Shown: positions 1 to 12,866 of the stretch, piece after piece
How positions within the stretch are numbered: position 1 is the stretch's first letter
Layout of the letters: each line of letters opens with the position of its first letter
Assembly: GCA_011634665.1 (NCBI GenBank)
Contig: WAEK01000004.1
Span: 1,289,501-1,353,500 of the forward strand
Direction of reading: 5' to 3'
Length of the DNA stretch: 64,000 nt
Source of the DNA: Mortierella sp. BCC40632
Taxonomy: Eukaryota; Mortierellomycota; Mortierellomycetes; Mortierellales; Mortierellaceae
Made by a program: the position numbers and the translations under genes
The notes under the pieces: model-generated
Told to the model about the DNA's origin: nothing
Databases searched by the model: none
The model's input: the letters and a program-made list of their open reading frames with translations, nothing else

Positions 1-2353
1 CGCTTCCACCCATATCGCCCTTCAAATCCTCCACACCAACACCACCGGTCAGCCCCATCCTCCTACGACCCTTTCGACAGCCGCTGCCAAAAGACACCAC
101 CCATGTCTGCAACATCAATAGTTCCTCCCCCAATGACTCGGCCACAAAGTGGATATATCGGCACCAGTATGGAGTCACTGCTCGATGCCATTGAGGTGCA
201 TCCCGCACTTTCGGCCTCTGGCTCTCCTTCGCGCTCTCCCTCACCGGCGTCGTATAGTGGCCACTCCTCGGCCTCCACCGGCCACTCCTCCGCACCCACC
301 TCCCCCAGTAGCTCTCCAATTCTTCAAAAGACCGTCACACAACCGTCCTCACCTTCGTCCAACAAGGGTCGCATGGCCATCAGTCTCTTGCTCGACAACA
401 ACTTTGATGACCACGACCGTCTTCCATCCCCACAACCTCAACAGCACCAGCGACGACCTTCCCCAACAAAGCCCAAGCGCAAGTCGCTCTCGCCTATTCC
501 GGATATTACCAAGAGAAAGTGGTCCAACCTCAGCAGCGCCAACTTTGAAGAAGAACGCAATGCAAAGATTCGACGGTCGATCCAGGACCATGTCTCGGCC
601 CAGGCTCGTCAGTCGGCCAAGATGCACACAGTGACCAACAGTGTCAGTGGTGGTGTAGTCTCACGGCAAACATTCGACTCGATGGACCCTTCGATGAGAT
701 ACCAGATGACCACCATCTGTTGTCTCCATGCTTCTGTCGCTCAAAAGTCTTATGGTGCCGAGAAGCGTTTCCTCTGCCCACCACCCATCGTTCACATCCA
801 GGCTCCAAAGGACGGCACTCACTCGGGACTGAGCAGCAAGCCCCAAGTGACCATGTCCGTTATTTGCGACTCGGGTGACAACACCAGTGCTCTCGGCCAA
901 CGAGCGACGCTCGAAGACGACAGCACGGGTGCCTTCCGTTACCTCTATGTGACTGGAAGCGCCAAGGCAAAGTCGTTCCAACTTAAGCTCAAGGTCTACG
1001 GACGTGCCTGTCTTCCCAATGGGTTCGTATCTAATGACTCGACCAGAGGCTCTGAGGCTGAAGAGAGTGCCGCAGCATTGGCTTCGATGGCAGACCTTCC
1101 TGAGCCCTACGCTGTCTTTGACTCTGCTCCAGTGACCATAATCTCCAAGCCCTCCAAGAAGACTGCCAAAGCGCGCAATGTCTCGTCCTGCATCGTCGCA
1201 GGATCATTGGTCTCGCTGTTCAACCGCATTAACTCTCAGACCGTGCGCACAAAGTACATGTCTGTGCAGGATGGAGAGTTTTGTGCCAAGAGCTCGAGCT
1301 GGTCTGCCTTTTCATTTACTATTCTCTCGAATGGACCCAGTGGTGCAGCAGCCCGATTTGGCCCCACTGCCAATGGCCCCAAGGCACAGCAACGTCAACA
1401 GGCGATCCAGGCCTCTACGCCCATCTCCTACGGGGCAGAGATTATCCTGACCGAGACTTCTACAGGCCTCAAGTCGGATCGATTGATTGTCTGCAAGGTT
1501 GAGAATGGACGTATTCTCGAGAATGCGACCGGACCCATCTGCCAGATGCAAAAGGTGGCCTTGATGTCGACTGAACGAAATGAGGATGGACAGCCCATGT
1601 ATCTTAGTGCCGTTGGCAATGACCACCAGGTCGGTCGGTATATGGACCACTCGACCAACACAAAGACCATGCTCCGATACCAACCCTCGACCATGACCGG
1701 AAACACGGACATTATGAAGCCCGGTAGCGACGACTTTTTGTGCTGGACGATTGTTGGAATCTGTAAGTGTTGAGAACCTTATTTATTTGTTGGTGGATGA
1801 TAGAAACTATTCCTTCCTCCTTCGAGCCTAGAGCATCGTATACTTACGCGTAAACTCTATTTTCTCTCTTTTTTTTATTTTTTTTTCTATAGCCAAGTTT
1901 GAGTATACGTACTTTGAGTCGTTGCCAGCGGCCATGGATGCAGAATCTCCACAGCCCATCACACCTTTCCCAACGTTGATGAAGAACCCTGTCTACAACG
2001 CAGCGTCCAACACACTCGAGTTGGTGGTTTCTAATTTCTATTCCAAGTCAGGGCCTTCGTCGAACGAAGTTCCCATGAATGTGTGGTTGGGATCGCGAGG
2101 TCCACTGACGACGCACATTATCCGTCGCAACACCTCGAATGGAGAGGAGGAAGGAGCACAAGTGGATCAGACGACACTTTTGGTGGATCTTCCTCAGGGC
2201 AAGCATTTGGGAGTTCCTATGGAGGAGAATTCTCTTTCGTTGCCATTGTTGTTTGTTCGTAATTCGGATGGTATCACGTACAACTCGAGGGCCAAGATTG
2301 TCTTTACACGATCTGAGGACAACAATGAGCGCTGGGCCGTCACTATGGCCTAA
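1..2353 (+). CDS. CSL family transcription factor (Su(H)/LAG-1/Cbf11-Cbf12-like), possibly 5'-partial
   Basis: Two exons, 1-1762 and 1893-2353; the intron is GT-AG, splits a Ser codon, and has a T-rich acceptor. The first ATG is at 103, but the frame is open back to base 1, so the true start may lie outside the window. Residues (from Met103) about 1-190 are Ser/Pro-rich and low in complexity. From about 194 comes the LAG1-type DNA-binding region with the hallmark QKSYGAEKRFLCPPP. It is followed by a beta-trefoil region containing RTKYMSVQDG, ending in CWTIVGIS. Exon 2 encodes a TIG/IPT domain that begins at about PITPFPTL. In animals CSL proteins are Notch nuclear effectors; fungi have no Notch, and in fission yeast Cbf11/Cbf12 act as transcription factors for adhesion and lipid genes. 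DNA binding in the nucleus is expected. Family identity is firm; targets are unknown. A paralogue lies at 63332-63846. Confidence 0.9.
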
Positions 2354-2819
2354 TTTGGCTTTTTTTTCTTTTTTTCTTTTTTTGCTCTTTGCGTTCTTTT
2401 GTTTCTTTTCTGGCTATACCTCTTTTTTTTTTTTTTTTTTTTTTATTGTCTTGTGTTTTTAGTACCATTTGTTCATTTAGTCGACCGTTCTTTTTTTTTT
2501 TTTTTTTTTTTGTAATAGTCTTTCTTCTGTATTTTCTACCTCTTCATACCCCCAACCCCCCAACCCCAGTAGCATCCTTTTTATTGTTCCTTTTCTCTTT
2601 TTAGCAATATTTTTTTCTTCTTACTCTTGTCCCACAAAAAGAGCTTCATGGATAATTAAAAAAGACATCAATCAAATCAGCACTTTCTGTATATACTGTT
2701 TTTGTTTTTTATTCATCTTTCCGCCTATTTCTAAGGAAGCGAGAAGGGGAGAGGAGAACGTCTCTAAACCTTGTACTGGAGCAAGCTGAGTGCTGGATCA
2801 GGCTTGTCTGAGGTTGTCG

Positions 2820-2820
<1 letters not shown>

Positions 2821-2851
<31 letters not shown>
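2821..2851. repeat. (CT)n microsatellite
   Basis: Uninterrupted CT dinucleotide run of about 31 bp, directly visible, downstream of the CSL gene. Confidence 0.95.
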
Positions 2852-2854
<3 letters not shown>

Positions 2855-3434
2855 CTATTTCTCAAAAAGGCATCCATCTATAGGTCAAGACTTGGCTACA
2901 ATTCAAGTAAGAGCTGCTTGGTTTGTCAGGAATATGCACCCTTGGGCTTGGACAAATACCTAGGAAACATACACGCCCAAGGCTGGAGAAAGAAGAAAAC
3001 ATAAAACTCATTTTTACAAAAGTTACTTCTATGTGAGGAAGGTGTGGATCAAAAGTATCTAGGATTGAGTGTCAGTTGAGGAAGTTTATGTGGGTGAGGG
3101 AGAGAGAGAAAGAGTTTGGCTCAGGGGAAAACCATGTTTTTCATACTGTTGTGCTACGAAATCGACGATGAATGTCCTGGGTTAGGTTTAGACATACAAA
3201 CCTTTCATGACCCAGCATTACATTCCAATGGTTACCAGGTATTGCACAGAACCAGGAAGCACTTGTGCCTGGTCAATGTCCACAGCCTGATTATCAATAC
3301 AGATTCGAGGAAAGCAGAAAACCATTTGGGATATTGTGTCAAAGAGCCGACCAGTTGGCGACTATATTGTTATTACTATTATTATTACTACTGATGGGGA
3401 AAAAAAAATATGTAGGATCAAGGACAAGGTATGT

Positions 3435-3436
<2 letters not shown>

Positions 3437-3502
<66 letters not shown>
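3437..3502. repeat. (GA)n microsatellite
   Basis: Uninterrupted GA run of about 66 bp in the spacer between convergent genes. It produces spurious Arg-Glu or Ser-Leu repeat ORFs on the two strands. Confidence 0.95.
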
Positions 3503-3506
<4 letters not shown>

Positions 3507-4531
3507 GAGAAGGGGATGCTGACCTGTTCGTTGGTATGAAAAAAATTTCGTGTTTGCGCAGTACAGTAAGGATTGAAAAGAGTAAAAGAGTATTATTAAC
3601 ATTTTTTTTTGCACCGCCTCTTCATCCTTCCCACCCCTTCCTTCCAGTAGACCTCGTAGTTAAGTTATCTTGCTCCGCCACGGCTGCCAGGCCTTATTTA
3701 CCTTTTCTTTTTTTTTTTCAACAAGGCTAGAGTAACGGGGTCTGAAAATTCACTACTCCGAGGTTTAAAAAACCAAAAAGAACGTTGCCATGAGGCAGAA
3801 AGGCAAAAGACATTCCTTATTTCTTTTTTTTCAAAGACCGTAGAAACAACTCCACGATCCCACGTTCATTTTCTTTTTCTCTCGCGGAATATGGATGGGA
3901 CCGGGGCATAGGACCTCTTTTTAGGCTATTATCGTCCTGAGTGTTGGCCATTAACATGGATTGCAGAAACCTCCCTCCTTTCCCCCCCCTTGCCCGTTAC
4001 CATTGTTGCTTTTACCCACTACTACTTTTTTTTTCGAACAAGCTACTCTAGTGACCCTTTCCCTCTCCACAATTGTATCCCGCAAACAAGTTAAACCCCT
4101 CCCCCCCTCACTCAATTCTATCTCTCAATAAGTGAGTACGCCGTCCTCTCTCTCTTTTCCTTCCCCGGCTAAATTTGAAAATTTTTTGGGCAACTCCTGT
4201 GTCCAAGAGCGGGTCGAGTGGACAAACTGTTGTACAAATGCATGGACACATACTTTTTTTTTTTTTCTTATTTCTTTTATTATTTTGTTCTTGTGAGAAA
4301 TAAGGAAAGAAACCAAACCACTTTAGGAACATAAAAAAAAAGAAGAGAAAAAAAAAAGAGCTGGGTCTGGATCAGACCTTCTCAACTTGTTATGCGAATG
4401 GGAAAAAAAGTCGAGAAGAAAATTAATGTAAAGATATACAAGCAATGGGTAACTTGGGGATTGGGGGGAGGAAGAGAGAGAGGGTGAAAGAGCGAGAGAT
4501 GAAGTAAGATGAAGTTAAGAAAAGAGGCTGT

Positions 4532-6086
4532 TTATGCCTTGACTTCAGAAACCTCATGCTTGGTCTCCAAATCATCAGACTCCTCGACGGTCGTATCCTG
4601 GACAGCCTTGAGAACAACGGGGACTGCTCCAAGGATACCGGCAAAGACAAGGACGACACAGATGATGATCTCTCCCATACCGCGACCGCTGGCGTTCAAG
4701 ATGTGGTTACCAGCCGAGGGACCGTTACCGATGGTAGAGGTCTGGACAACGGGGGCAAGGACACCTCCCAAGTTCTGGACAAACTTGTAGAAACCGGCGA
4801 AGCGAGCAGCCTGGTTGGTATCGTTGGTGAGGGCACCCATCAACCAGTAAGAGAAACCCTGGTACATGGCATCGACAGCACCATAGAAGAAGTAAAGGAA
4901 GAAAGGTCCAATGTACTCGGAGGTGTTGTTGACCAAATCGATGCTGTGGAAATCCTTGGGATCCTTGACCCAGGCCTTCTCCTTCTCGTCAAAGATGGCA
5001 CCGCGGGGTCCGAAGGTGGTCTGGAAGATGATGCCTCCAACCCAGGTACCAGCGCAAGCAAGAGCCAAGAGGATGAGACCATAGCGAGCACGGGTCTTGC
5101 GGGTCCACTTCTCACGATCGAGGAGAGCACCGTAGATGATGGAGGCGAAAATCTGAGAGAGCCAGTAGAACATCGAGTTCATGTTGCGGGAGCGAGCGCT
5201 GAAGTTGAAGGCGTTGACAGCGGTGAACTGGTAGGTGTAGATCCAGTTGGAGGTGAAGAACATGGGGATAAGAGACAACATGCGCCAGTCCTTGAAAAGA
5301 GCAAAGACAGACTTGAGCTCGAGAATGGGGTTCGAGTACTTGACCTTGACAACAGGGCTGCCATCCTTGCGGTGGATCTTGGCAGTGGGCAAGAGGAGAA
5401 GGGTCAAGAAGGAACCGAAAGTCATGACGACCATGTAGCCGACATAGGAGCCAGTCGAGGCACCGTTGATGCTAGAGTCGTTCCACTGGATACCGAGGGG
5501 AATGACGTTACCGAGGACACCACCAAGGTTGAAGATGGTCCAGAAGATCGAGAAGTACTTGCCCTTCTCAGCTTCCTCGGGGTAACCCATCATGATAGCA
5601 CCCTGGGCGCACCACAACCAACCGGCACCAATACCGAGCAAGCAGGAAGCAATGACAACAAAGACGATCGACTTGATGTAGAAGTAGGCCAAGAACGAAC
5701 CGACATACAAGACGTAGGTCAAGCCACCAAGAATGAGGAGAACACGATGTCCGAGAAGGTTGAAGAGCGCACCAGCGAACAGAGACGAGAAGGCAAAGAC
5801 GAGCGACAAGGCAGTGTTGGCGCTGTTACCGACATCGGAATCCTTGGGATCCAAACCGTAGGTACCAGTTCCTTGCAAGGCATTGAACATGCCTGGGCAG
5901 CAGAAGCAAATGAAACCCTATAAAAAGTAATCAGAAAGAAGAGGTCGAGAACCGAGTTAGGCAACCGGGAGATGTCAGGAGCAGGGGAAAGTCAGCCAGG
6001 TCAAGAAAGGAAAGCTGAAGGTGACAAGGGCGCAGTCGACTCACCAGAATAATGATCTGGGTCATGGGGTCGGCGAGGCGCACCAT
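4532..6086 (-). CDS. UNC93-like (DUF895) major-facilitator membrane protein
   Basis: Two exons, 6086-6045 (14 codons) and 5917-4532, give 475 aa. The 127 nt intron opens GTGAGT, ends TAG, and is in phase 0. The short first exon is supported because it supplies the start of the conserved LGFICFCCPGMFNAL segment, where the family's first transmembrane helix and motif lie. About ten to twelve hydrophobic segments follow, with loop motifs such as GAGWLWCAQGA and GALTNDTNQAARFAGFYK typical of fungal UNC93-like proteins. The C-terminal tail is acidic and hydrophilic. Members are multi-pass membrane proteins. Animal UNC-93 modulates a potassium channel and UNC93B1 traffics Toll receptors; the role of fungal members and any substrate are not established. 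A TATA-like box lies about 145 bp upstream of the ATG. Exon 2 also has a long antisense open frame, a codon-bias artefact. Confidence 0.9.
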
Positions 6087-6230
6087 GATGAAAAAAGTGG
6101 CGGGGGGGAAGAGAGGAGAGAGAGAGAGAGAGAGAGAGGGAACAGAGGCGCGGCGAGCGAAAGGGAGGAGGAGGAGGAGAATGGGACCGAGTGGTGAGGA
6201 AAAAAACCAGAAGCGGGGATGTAGAGGTTC

Positions 6231-6237
6231 TTATATA
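6231..6237 (-). promoter_or_regulatory. TATA-like box of the UNC93-like gene
   Basis: Reads TATATAA on the minus strand, about 145 bp upstream of the inferred ATG at 6086, with a GA/CT-rich stretch in between that would form the 5' leader. Assigned by position and sequence only. Confidence 0.5.
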
Positions 6238-9200
6238 CTGCGACCGGCAGGGCTGGGGGAAAAATAAAAGAATAAGAGAGAATGAGGAAGGAGAATCGAG
6301 GCATAGGCTACTGTACAGGACACATTTGGAAGACAGGGCAGAAAGACAAGTGGGTGGATGGGCGCAGAGCCCGCCGTGTAAGGAGAGGTTAGGGGACGCT
6401 CTCGCCCTGTGTGTTCCTCTTTTAGAGCGTGGGCGGACATGGCCATGCAAGATTTGGGTGATATCCAATCGTCCGCCGTGTCTGTGCCGTAAACAAAGGG
6501 CCAAAAAGAGCTTGACTTTGGTACAGTTTTGGGCCATCGCCGCGACACTTTTGGGAATACCAAAACGCATCAAGGCGCAAATGGTCAAAAAGATCCTTCC
6601 CAAAGGTTCATCCACAAGTCTCATTCGCAAACCTGTGCAACAAAGATAAACCGCAAAAGGGTTATCACACTGCTTCATCGCCACTGCTGTGTCTTCCTTT
6701 CGTCTTTGACCACTTGTTCGTAGCTAAACGAGATGCTGCGGAAGTCATCTCGCCTGTCAACGAAAGGAGGGAAATGGCTGTCTAAAAGAAAAAAAGAGGC
6801 CAGGCTAGACTCGGATCCCGAGTAAAAGTGCCTTCACCGCCGAGTCTCTTCAACGCCCAGTATCCTCAACGCCGACCCTATACCAATGTGCCTAGTGACT
6901 CTGACTCGCTCCCCTGAATGTTTCTCTCTCTCTCCTCCTCCTCCCCTCTGGTGGTTCCCCTGTCGACACCCGTCTACGTCGCTTATTGACTCTTGATCAC
7001 TCACCTCTTGCCCCATATCCTAATCTTAACCTTGTAACTGGGCTCGTGAGCGGACCAGCCAGAGGCGAGCGTCCAAGAAAGTTATCTCGCCGTACCCCAT
7101 CGGGCCTCCTTTTGGAATCAATAGAGTCCCCTTTGGCCTTATTTCAGTTGTTGGCCTGTCTACCTTCCTCGCTCTTGCGCTCTTTCCCATTTGGCTCTGC
7201 ACTTTGATTTCATTTCCGACACCAGCCCATGGACCATCGATGTCGGGGTTTCTCTCCCTTTCACTGCTCTTTCTTTTTCCTTTCTTCCCCTCCCCCAAGT
7301 TCATTCTAGCTCTAGAGCACACTATTGTTTCCGTGCATGGATCTGCCTTCTTCCGATCAGAAAGGGCTGTAAAAAAAGTGTCCCCCAGAATCAAAGAAGC
7401 CTCTTTTCTTTTATGGCCAAGAAGTGGCTCACTTCAGTCGCACTTGTGTACTTTCCATGAGGAAGAGACGCTGCAAAAAGAAACAAACTAGGAAGGATGA
7501 CACATGCACAAATGGCCAAAAGCTGCTTATTTTGAGTAATCGTGGGTCCAGAAGGGTCTTCGGGCATGTATTTGTTTGGATTTCCACTGGAGGACAAATG
7601 TTATCTCTCTTCTTCCTGGAAGGGGAATAGTTCGAAGACAGATGAGCATGGTAGTGAGAGAAAGAACAATGAGGTTGTTGCACGAAATGATCCCGAAGGG
7701 CCCAAAACAATGAAGCGAGATAACTCTGTGTGTTGTTCTTTCTTGAGTCCAAATCGCTTTATCAAACCCCTGAGCCAAAGTAGCTTTGCATTGTAAGAGG
7801 GTGAAGGTGAGGCTAGAGTTTTCTTCCTTGGCTTCGATGAGCACCAATATGGGTCGCAGGCATCAGCTCCAGTCCGTTTCTATCGTTCGCAAAAAATAAT
7901 CAAAAAATTTTCTTGGGTCCAAGAGGAGGGGCAGGGCTGACAACCCCTGTGTGTGGTTGAGCCGCTGCGAGAAGATATGTTATCAACCCAGTGGTAGAGT
8001 CGTACAACCAAAGAAAGTTTGGTTTTATCGCCCCATCTACTTGCATGATCGTCTCTAGTCCTTTGAATGGTCCTTTTACACACAACACTCGGGTACACAC
8101 AAATAAACAAATACAAATAGAGACGCACGCCGGAAAGTGCTCTCTCGCCAATCCACACTCTTGATCCTGTGAGAGAGATGGGTTTTTCCCGCATCCCTCA
8201 GTGGCTGTTTATCGAGGATTCATGCGGAGGAAACTCTGTCCACTGCCCACTCCCTCTTTTCGTTTTCTGCTTCGCTCACTGCGAGGAGACACTTAGAAAA
8301 AAAAAAGAAAAAAAGGGGGAGGACAACGGCTGGACACCATGTGCGAGGAATCGTGCCATGTGCATCCGTGGGAGAAGAGGATGAGCAACCCACTCTTTCT
8401 CCCCCCGCTCCCCCGCAGTCCTTGGATGTGTTTCCGAGCTGACAAGACAACCGAGAACCTTATGCATAGGCTCATTTCCCCCACCGACAGAGATAAAAAT
8501 TGTGCTCCATGGACACGTCCAGAAACAGAGACATGGCCGGGGGATGCGATTGGTCGCCGAGATAATCTTATCCCCACTTGCAAGGTTATGGTTCAGCTTC
8601 AGCCTGAGGTCTGTATGTGTGCTTCAAATAGAGAGTCGTATGATCAAGGTTTTGCGATCGAGACGTTACACACGTTCTCTGTTTTCTCTCCCATCTTATT
8701 CTTCCCTTGTCCACACACACAAACACACAAACATACGCCCTCTCTCCTCTTCTGTGCAGAGTCTAAGGGCGCTTTCCTTTCTCTCTTTCCTGACATTGTT
8801 ACCACACTTTTTTTTTCTTCCTCTTCTGCGCCTCTTGCAGCATGGAGGATCTTCGCCTTGCAGAAGATTTCGTTTTTCACAGCATGGTCTTTCACTTTTC
8901 TCCGCTATACGCCACATCTTTCTTGCTGCCGTAACTCTGGTCTCAGTGTCTATTCCTCTCCCCACACACACACCATCCACACACATACACATTTACACAT
9001 ACACATCTCATCTCATATCTCACAAGAGACAAATGAACAAAGGCTCCAGAACGAGAGTAAGCAAAGCAACCAAACAACTTGGAGAAGACGACGGCTCTCT
9101 TCATTGTCAAATGATTCCATCGTAGTCCAATACAACTAGCGATAACTCTAAATCGTGGTCTGGTGACCACGAGAGCAATCCCTTCGACCCTACCCGTGGG

Positions 9201-10689
9201 CTTGGTGACAACCTACTGCTTCGCGCCGCCTTGTCATTCTCTCACTAAAGTCCTAGCTATTTCGTCCGTTCTTCCATCATTCCTGTACGCCTGCTTGAAC
9301 TCAGGGAATGGTTGATAGAGGGGTGAAGTCGTGTGTCCCTGCTCGTGAACAAAAAGAAGCACCCTTACCCTCACCCCCACCCCCTTACGACACAGCGCCG
9401 CGCGCGCGGGGTAGAACATCATGAAACGTCCTAGTCGCTGTGGAACTCGAGATAATCGCACCCTTTCCATGCATGTACCTCGTACCTGCGTAGGGCTCAT
9501 GATGATGGAAGACGATGAGCGAGAGAGCGAAGTCGTAACAAGAAAAGGATCGATGGAGCTCTTTTTCCTTGTTTTGTCCAAAACTGGCCAACGGTGTCTA
9601 CCACAGGGACAATAGGGAACAAGCCGTCCTCCCAAAGATAACTTAATCGGGGCAATACTCCTGTCCAACCAGACCACGAAGCTTATTTTCAAAAGACAAA
9701 ATTGTTCATTCCTCACCCACCCACCCACCCCACTCCCGCTTTGTTTTTTGTTTTGGGCTTCTTCGTACCCTCTTCTCTCTCTCTCTCTCTCTCTTTCTCT
9801 CTTCTCCATCTCTCTTTCTCTCTTTCTTTCTTTCTCCACCACTACATCCCCTTGCCTCCACTACTTTGCCTCACTTTTGCCTCACTCTCTCTCTCCCGCT
9901 ATGGGATCGACTCCCCCTGCGAGGAGGCGTTAGCTTTTTATCCCATGACACAAAACTAGTCTGCCATCCGATTCTCTCACTTGTCCCGGCCTTTTGCCAG
10001 GGGTTTTTTTTTTTTTTTTTTTTTAATCTTTTCCCTCCTCTCGCAGCAGTGAAAAAAAGAGAGAGAGAAACAGGCCAATGACTAGTCTGAGAAAAAAAAA
10101 GATTCTTTTTTTAATTTCATCCCTACTCTTCCCTCTCGGGTCATCACCCATGGACGCCAACAACAAGTAAAAAAAAAAAAAAAAAAGATAGGCTGTGCTT
10201 TTCGCGGATAGACACCGTGTGACTCTCGGGAAGAGGACTTCCTTGCCGCCCTTTACACGGAGATATACCATCAACAACCATAGAAGGTTCGCGCGCCCTT
10301 TCTTTCCCCTTGTACCAATCGACGCTCGACGCACACATACCCATATACACACACATAGACTATATGCAAACACAACGACGCACGCGCTCCCTTTTGGGCG
10401 TACTTTGCCGAGTACTCTTCGGGTCAGATGGAATACATCTTCTCTTTGACTTGACCCGTCTTGACCTCTTTGCCCTATTTCACGGCCAGGCTTTAGAGAC
10501 AAAGTGACCGAAAGATTGTGTATGTTTGTGTGAATGTGAGAGATATTAGGCATTGGCCATGTATCTGCTAGACTCAGGAGAGCTTACTAGAGAAAGAGTA
10601 TGCATTTGTCACGTTTTCTCGGGATAGCTATAAGCCTGGAACCAAACGTCCTTCAAAGATTGCTTCAGGACAGCTTGCGCCCTCTCTAT

Positions 10690-10692
<3 letters not shown>

Positions 10693-10729
<37 letters not shown>
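10693..10729. repeat. poly(T) tract, about 37 nt
   Basis: One of the longest homopolymers in the gene-poor spacer; directly visible. Confidence 0.9.
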
Positions 10730-10733
<4 letters not shown>

Positions 10734-11150
10734 CAATGACTTTTCACTTTACGTCCTAAGAGGTGCCATTTCGCCTCACCCTCCTAACAACGACCCAATA
10801 GACTCGTTCTAGGCAAGACTGATACCGGTACCCTCTCTCCCCAAAACGGCTCTTCTCAAACATGATAAGAAGCAAGTGAGGATAGTACTGGAATGAGAGA
10901 GGATGATCTTTCCCATCTCTCTCCACTCAACTCGTTCTCCCTCTCCCTCTCTCTCTCCCTAACAGTCAATCACACTTTAGGATATTGCGTAGTGGGCTGT
11001 AGGAGGGATAGGACAGGGTAGGATATGATAGGAGAAGGGATCTTATTCCTCCACCAAGAGGAGCTACAAAAAACTGGTCGAATCGATAAACAACCCACCC
11101 CCATCCCCCCCATCCCTCTTCCCTCATTACCGCCCGCTTCAAAACAAAGC

Positions 11151-11180
11151 TGTTTGCTGATGCATTGTTTGCTGATGCAT
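11151..11180. repeat. perfect 15 bp tandem duplication
   Basis: TGTTTGCTGATGCAT occurs twice head-to-tail. The first 12 bases recur at 13323-13334. Non-coding context; possibly a duplicated protein-binding site. Confidence 0.85.
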
Positions 11181-11350
11181 GGGATAGGGTAGTCACCCTC
11201 TTTCCTTGTCTGTGTTATCCAATGGGGGAGAGGAAAGGATGAGGTCCCCCGACCTATTGTTTCTCCTGTGCTGTTTGTCACAGCTCCCTCCCTCCTTCTC
11301 TCCTCAACGACGACACCCACGGAGGTATCCAATCTCTATAACCCGATGAA

Positions 11351-11370
11351 CAAACAACAACAACAGCAAT

Positions 11371-11410
<40 letters not shown>

Positions 11411-11428
11411 GCAACAACGGCAACAACA
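11351..11428. repeat. (CAA)n array
   Basis: Imperfect CAA trinucleotide array with CAG, CAAT and CGG interruptions, in the gene-poor spacer. The antisense frame reads as a poly-Val ORF, which I consider spurious. Confidence 0.9.
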
Positions 11429-12833
11429 GTAGGGGACAAACGGCATTCTTCAATATCATCGACATAAATAATAATAGGCAAAAGAGCGCGCATGGTCTCT
11501 ATTTCATTGTGTCGAACTCCTATCCCCCTTTTTTTTGGTAGCTTGTCTAGATTATACAACAGATGAGTCATGACCCGAGTTAAAGGAGCAACAACGGAGT
11601 GTGGTCCCGACAGGACGGGGAGACCGACAATAGTTCCAGTGGGAAAAGAGTCAGACGAGAGAAAAGTGAAAGAGAGAGAGAAAGAGAGAGAAAGAGGAAG
11701 AAGGCTTGTGTATGCGTATGTGTTGTGTGTATGTGTGGCCCAGGCGAGGAAATGAAGGACTGATACAAGATATGAGATCTATTGCGGCATGAGAGACTCG
11801 CTCTCAGAGTAAGAAAGGATAGAATAGCGATAATAAAAGAGAGTATGTGAACGTATGTGCCTTGTAAAGTTCGCGTACGTATACTGAAGAGAGAGAGAGG
11901 ATAGAGAAAAGAAATGAGAGGAGTGAGAGGATAACAGCGGGGGCCACAGTTTGAGCCACAGTTTGATGGTGCCTCATGGGACATCTCACCCAGTCGTCAT
12001 TCGATACATTGAGCGTCCAGAACGAGTAAAAGAGAGGGGAGAATGGTGTTCAGAGATAAACGAGCAACGTGGGGGTCCGTAACACTTTTGATAATCGTTC
12101 AGACCCGCTCCTTTCCTCTTCCTCCTCCTCCCCCCTTTGCCTTTTCAAACTCCACAACCTTGAGCGGCCATGACAGCCGTAGTGCCCACGGATACAGACA
12201 AAAGAGGAAGTGTGGCCGGTCGGTCGGTGATATTCGCTCACCCGTCTACCCCCTCTCTCCCCTCGCCCTTTTCCTCTTTGCTGACTTGCCGACCACTTTT
12301 TTTTTTTTTTTGCTCCTTTGTCTCTATATCTTGAATCGGCCTATAATCAACATCAACATCCTTCCCCCATTACTTTTTTTTTCTTTTCTTTTGCTTATCC
12401 TCTTTCAGATTAGCCCAGTACGCTCTCGATACATTCTGTGTCTCGTGTAACCGCTGAGCAAATAGGGATGGTCTCCTTGCAGTATCTTCGGGTCTATTGG
12501 GGAGAAGGAGAGGGGAAAGGAGCAACATCATCATCATAGTCCTGCACGTTTTTTTTTTTTTTTTTTTTTTTCACTCTCTCTCACTCTCTTCCCTCCATCC
12601 TATTCTGCCTCAGCTAGTATTATGTGTTGTTGTGTTCAGTTTGCTCACTCGACCGATACATCTTTTCTTTCTTTCTTTCTCTCGCTGCATGCACTATTGC
12701 GAGAGCGAAGAAACGAAATAATCAGAGAGAAAAAAAAGGTGTTTCCAGAACCACAATTGATTCTGATAATGCGGCCTTTTCCTTTGGACTCTCCTCTCTC
12801 AAGATGCAGGTGGAAGGAGAGCACAATCTCTTT

Positions 12834-12866
<33 letters not shown>

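Larger units (their letters stand above)
2354..4531. other. intergenic spacer between convergent genes
   Basis: This spacer separates the CSL stop from the UNC93-like stop. It holds T-rich tracts just after the CSL stop (likely 3' UTR), a CT microsatellite, a long GA microsatellite and several A/T homopolymers. The short ORFs here are built from repeats or resemble nothing I recognise. I see no gene. Confidence 0.6.

Noticed and set aside
4556..5923. 455-codon plus-strand ORF opposite the UNC93-like gene
   Set aside because: Antisense shadow created by codon bias of the real gene. Its Asp/Glu/Gly-rich product lacks any domain, while the minus frame gives a multi-pass membrane protein.
8339..9139. 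266-codon plus-strand ORF in the gene-poor spacer
   Set aside because: It overlaps a 207-codon ORF in another frame, is rich in His-Thr and Ser from CA/CT repeats, has no recognisable motif and no promoter or splice context.
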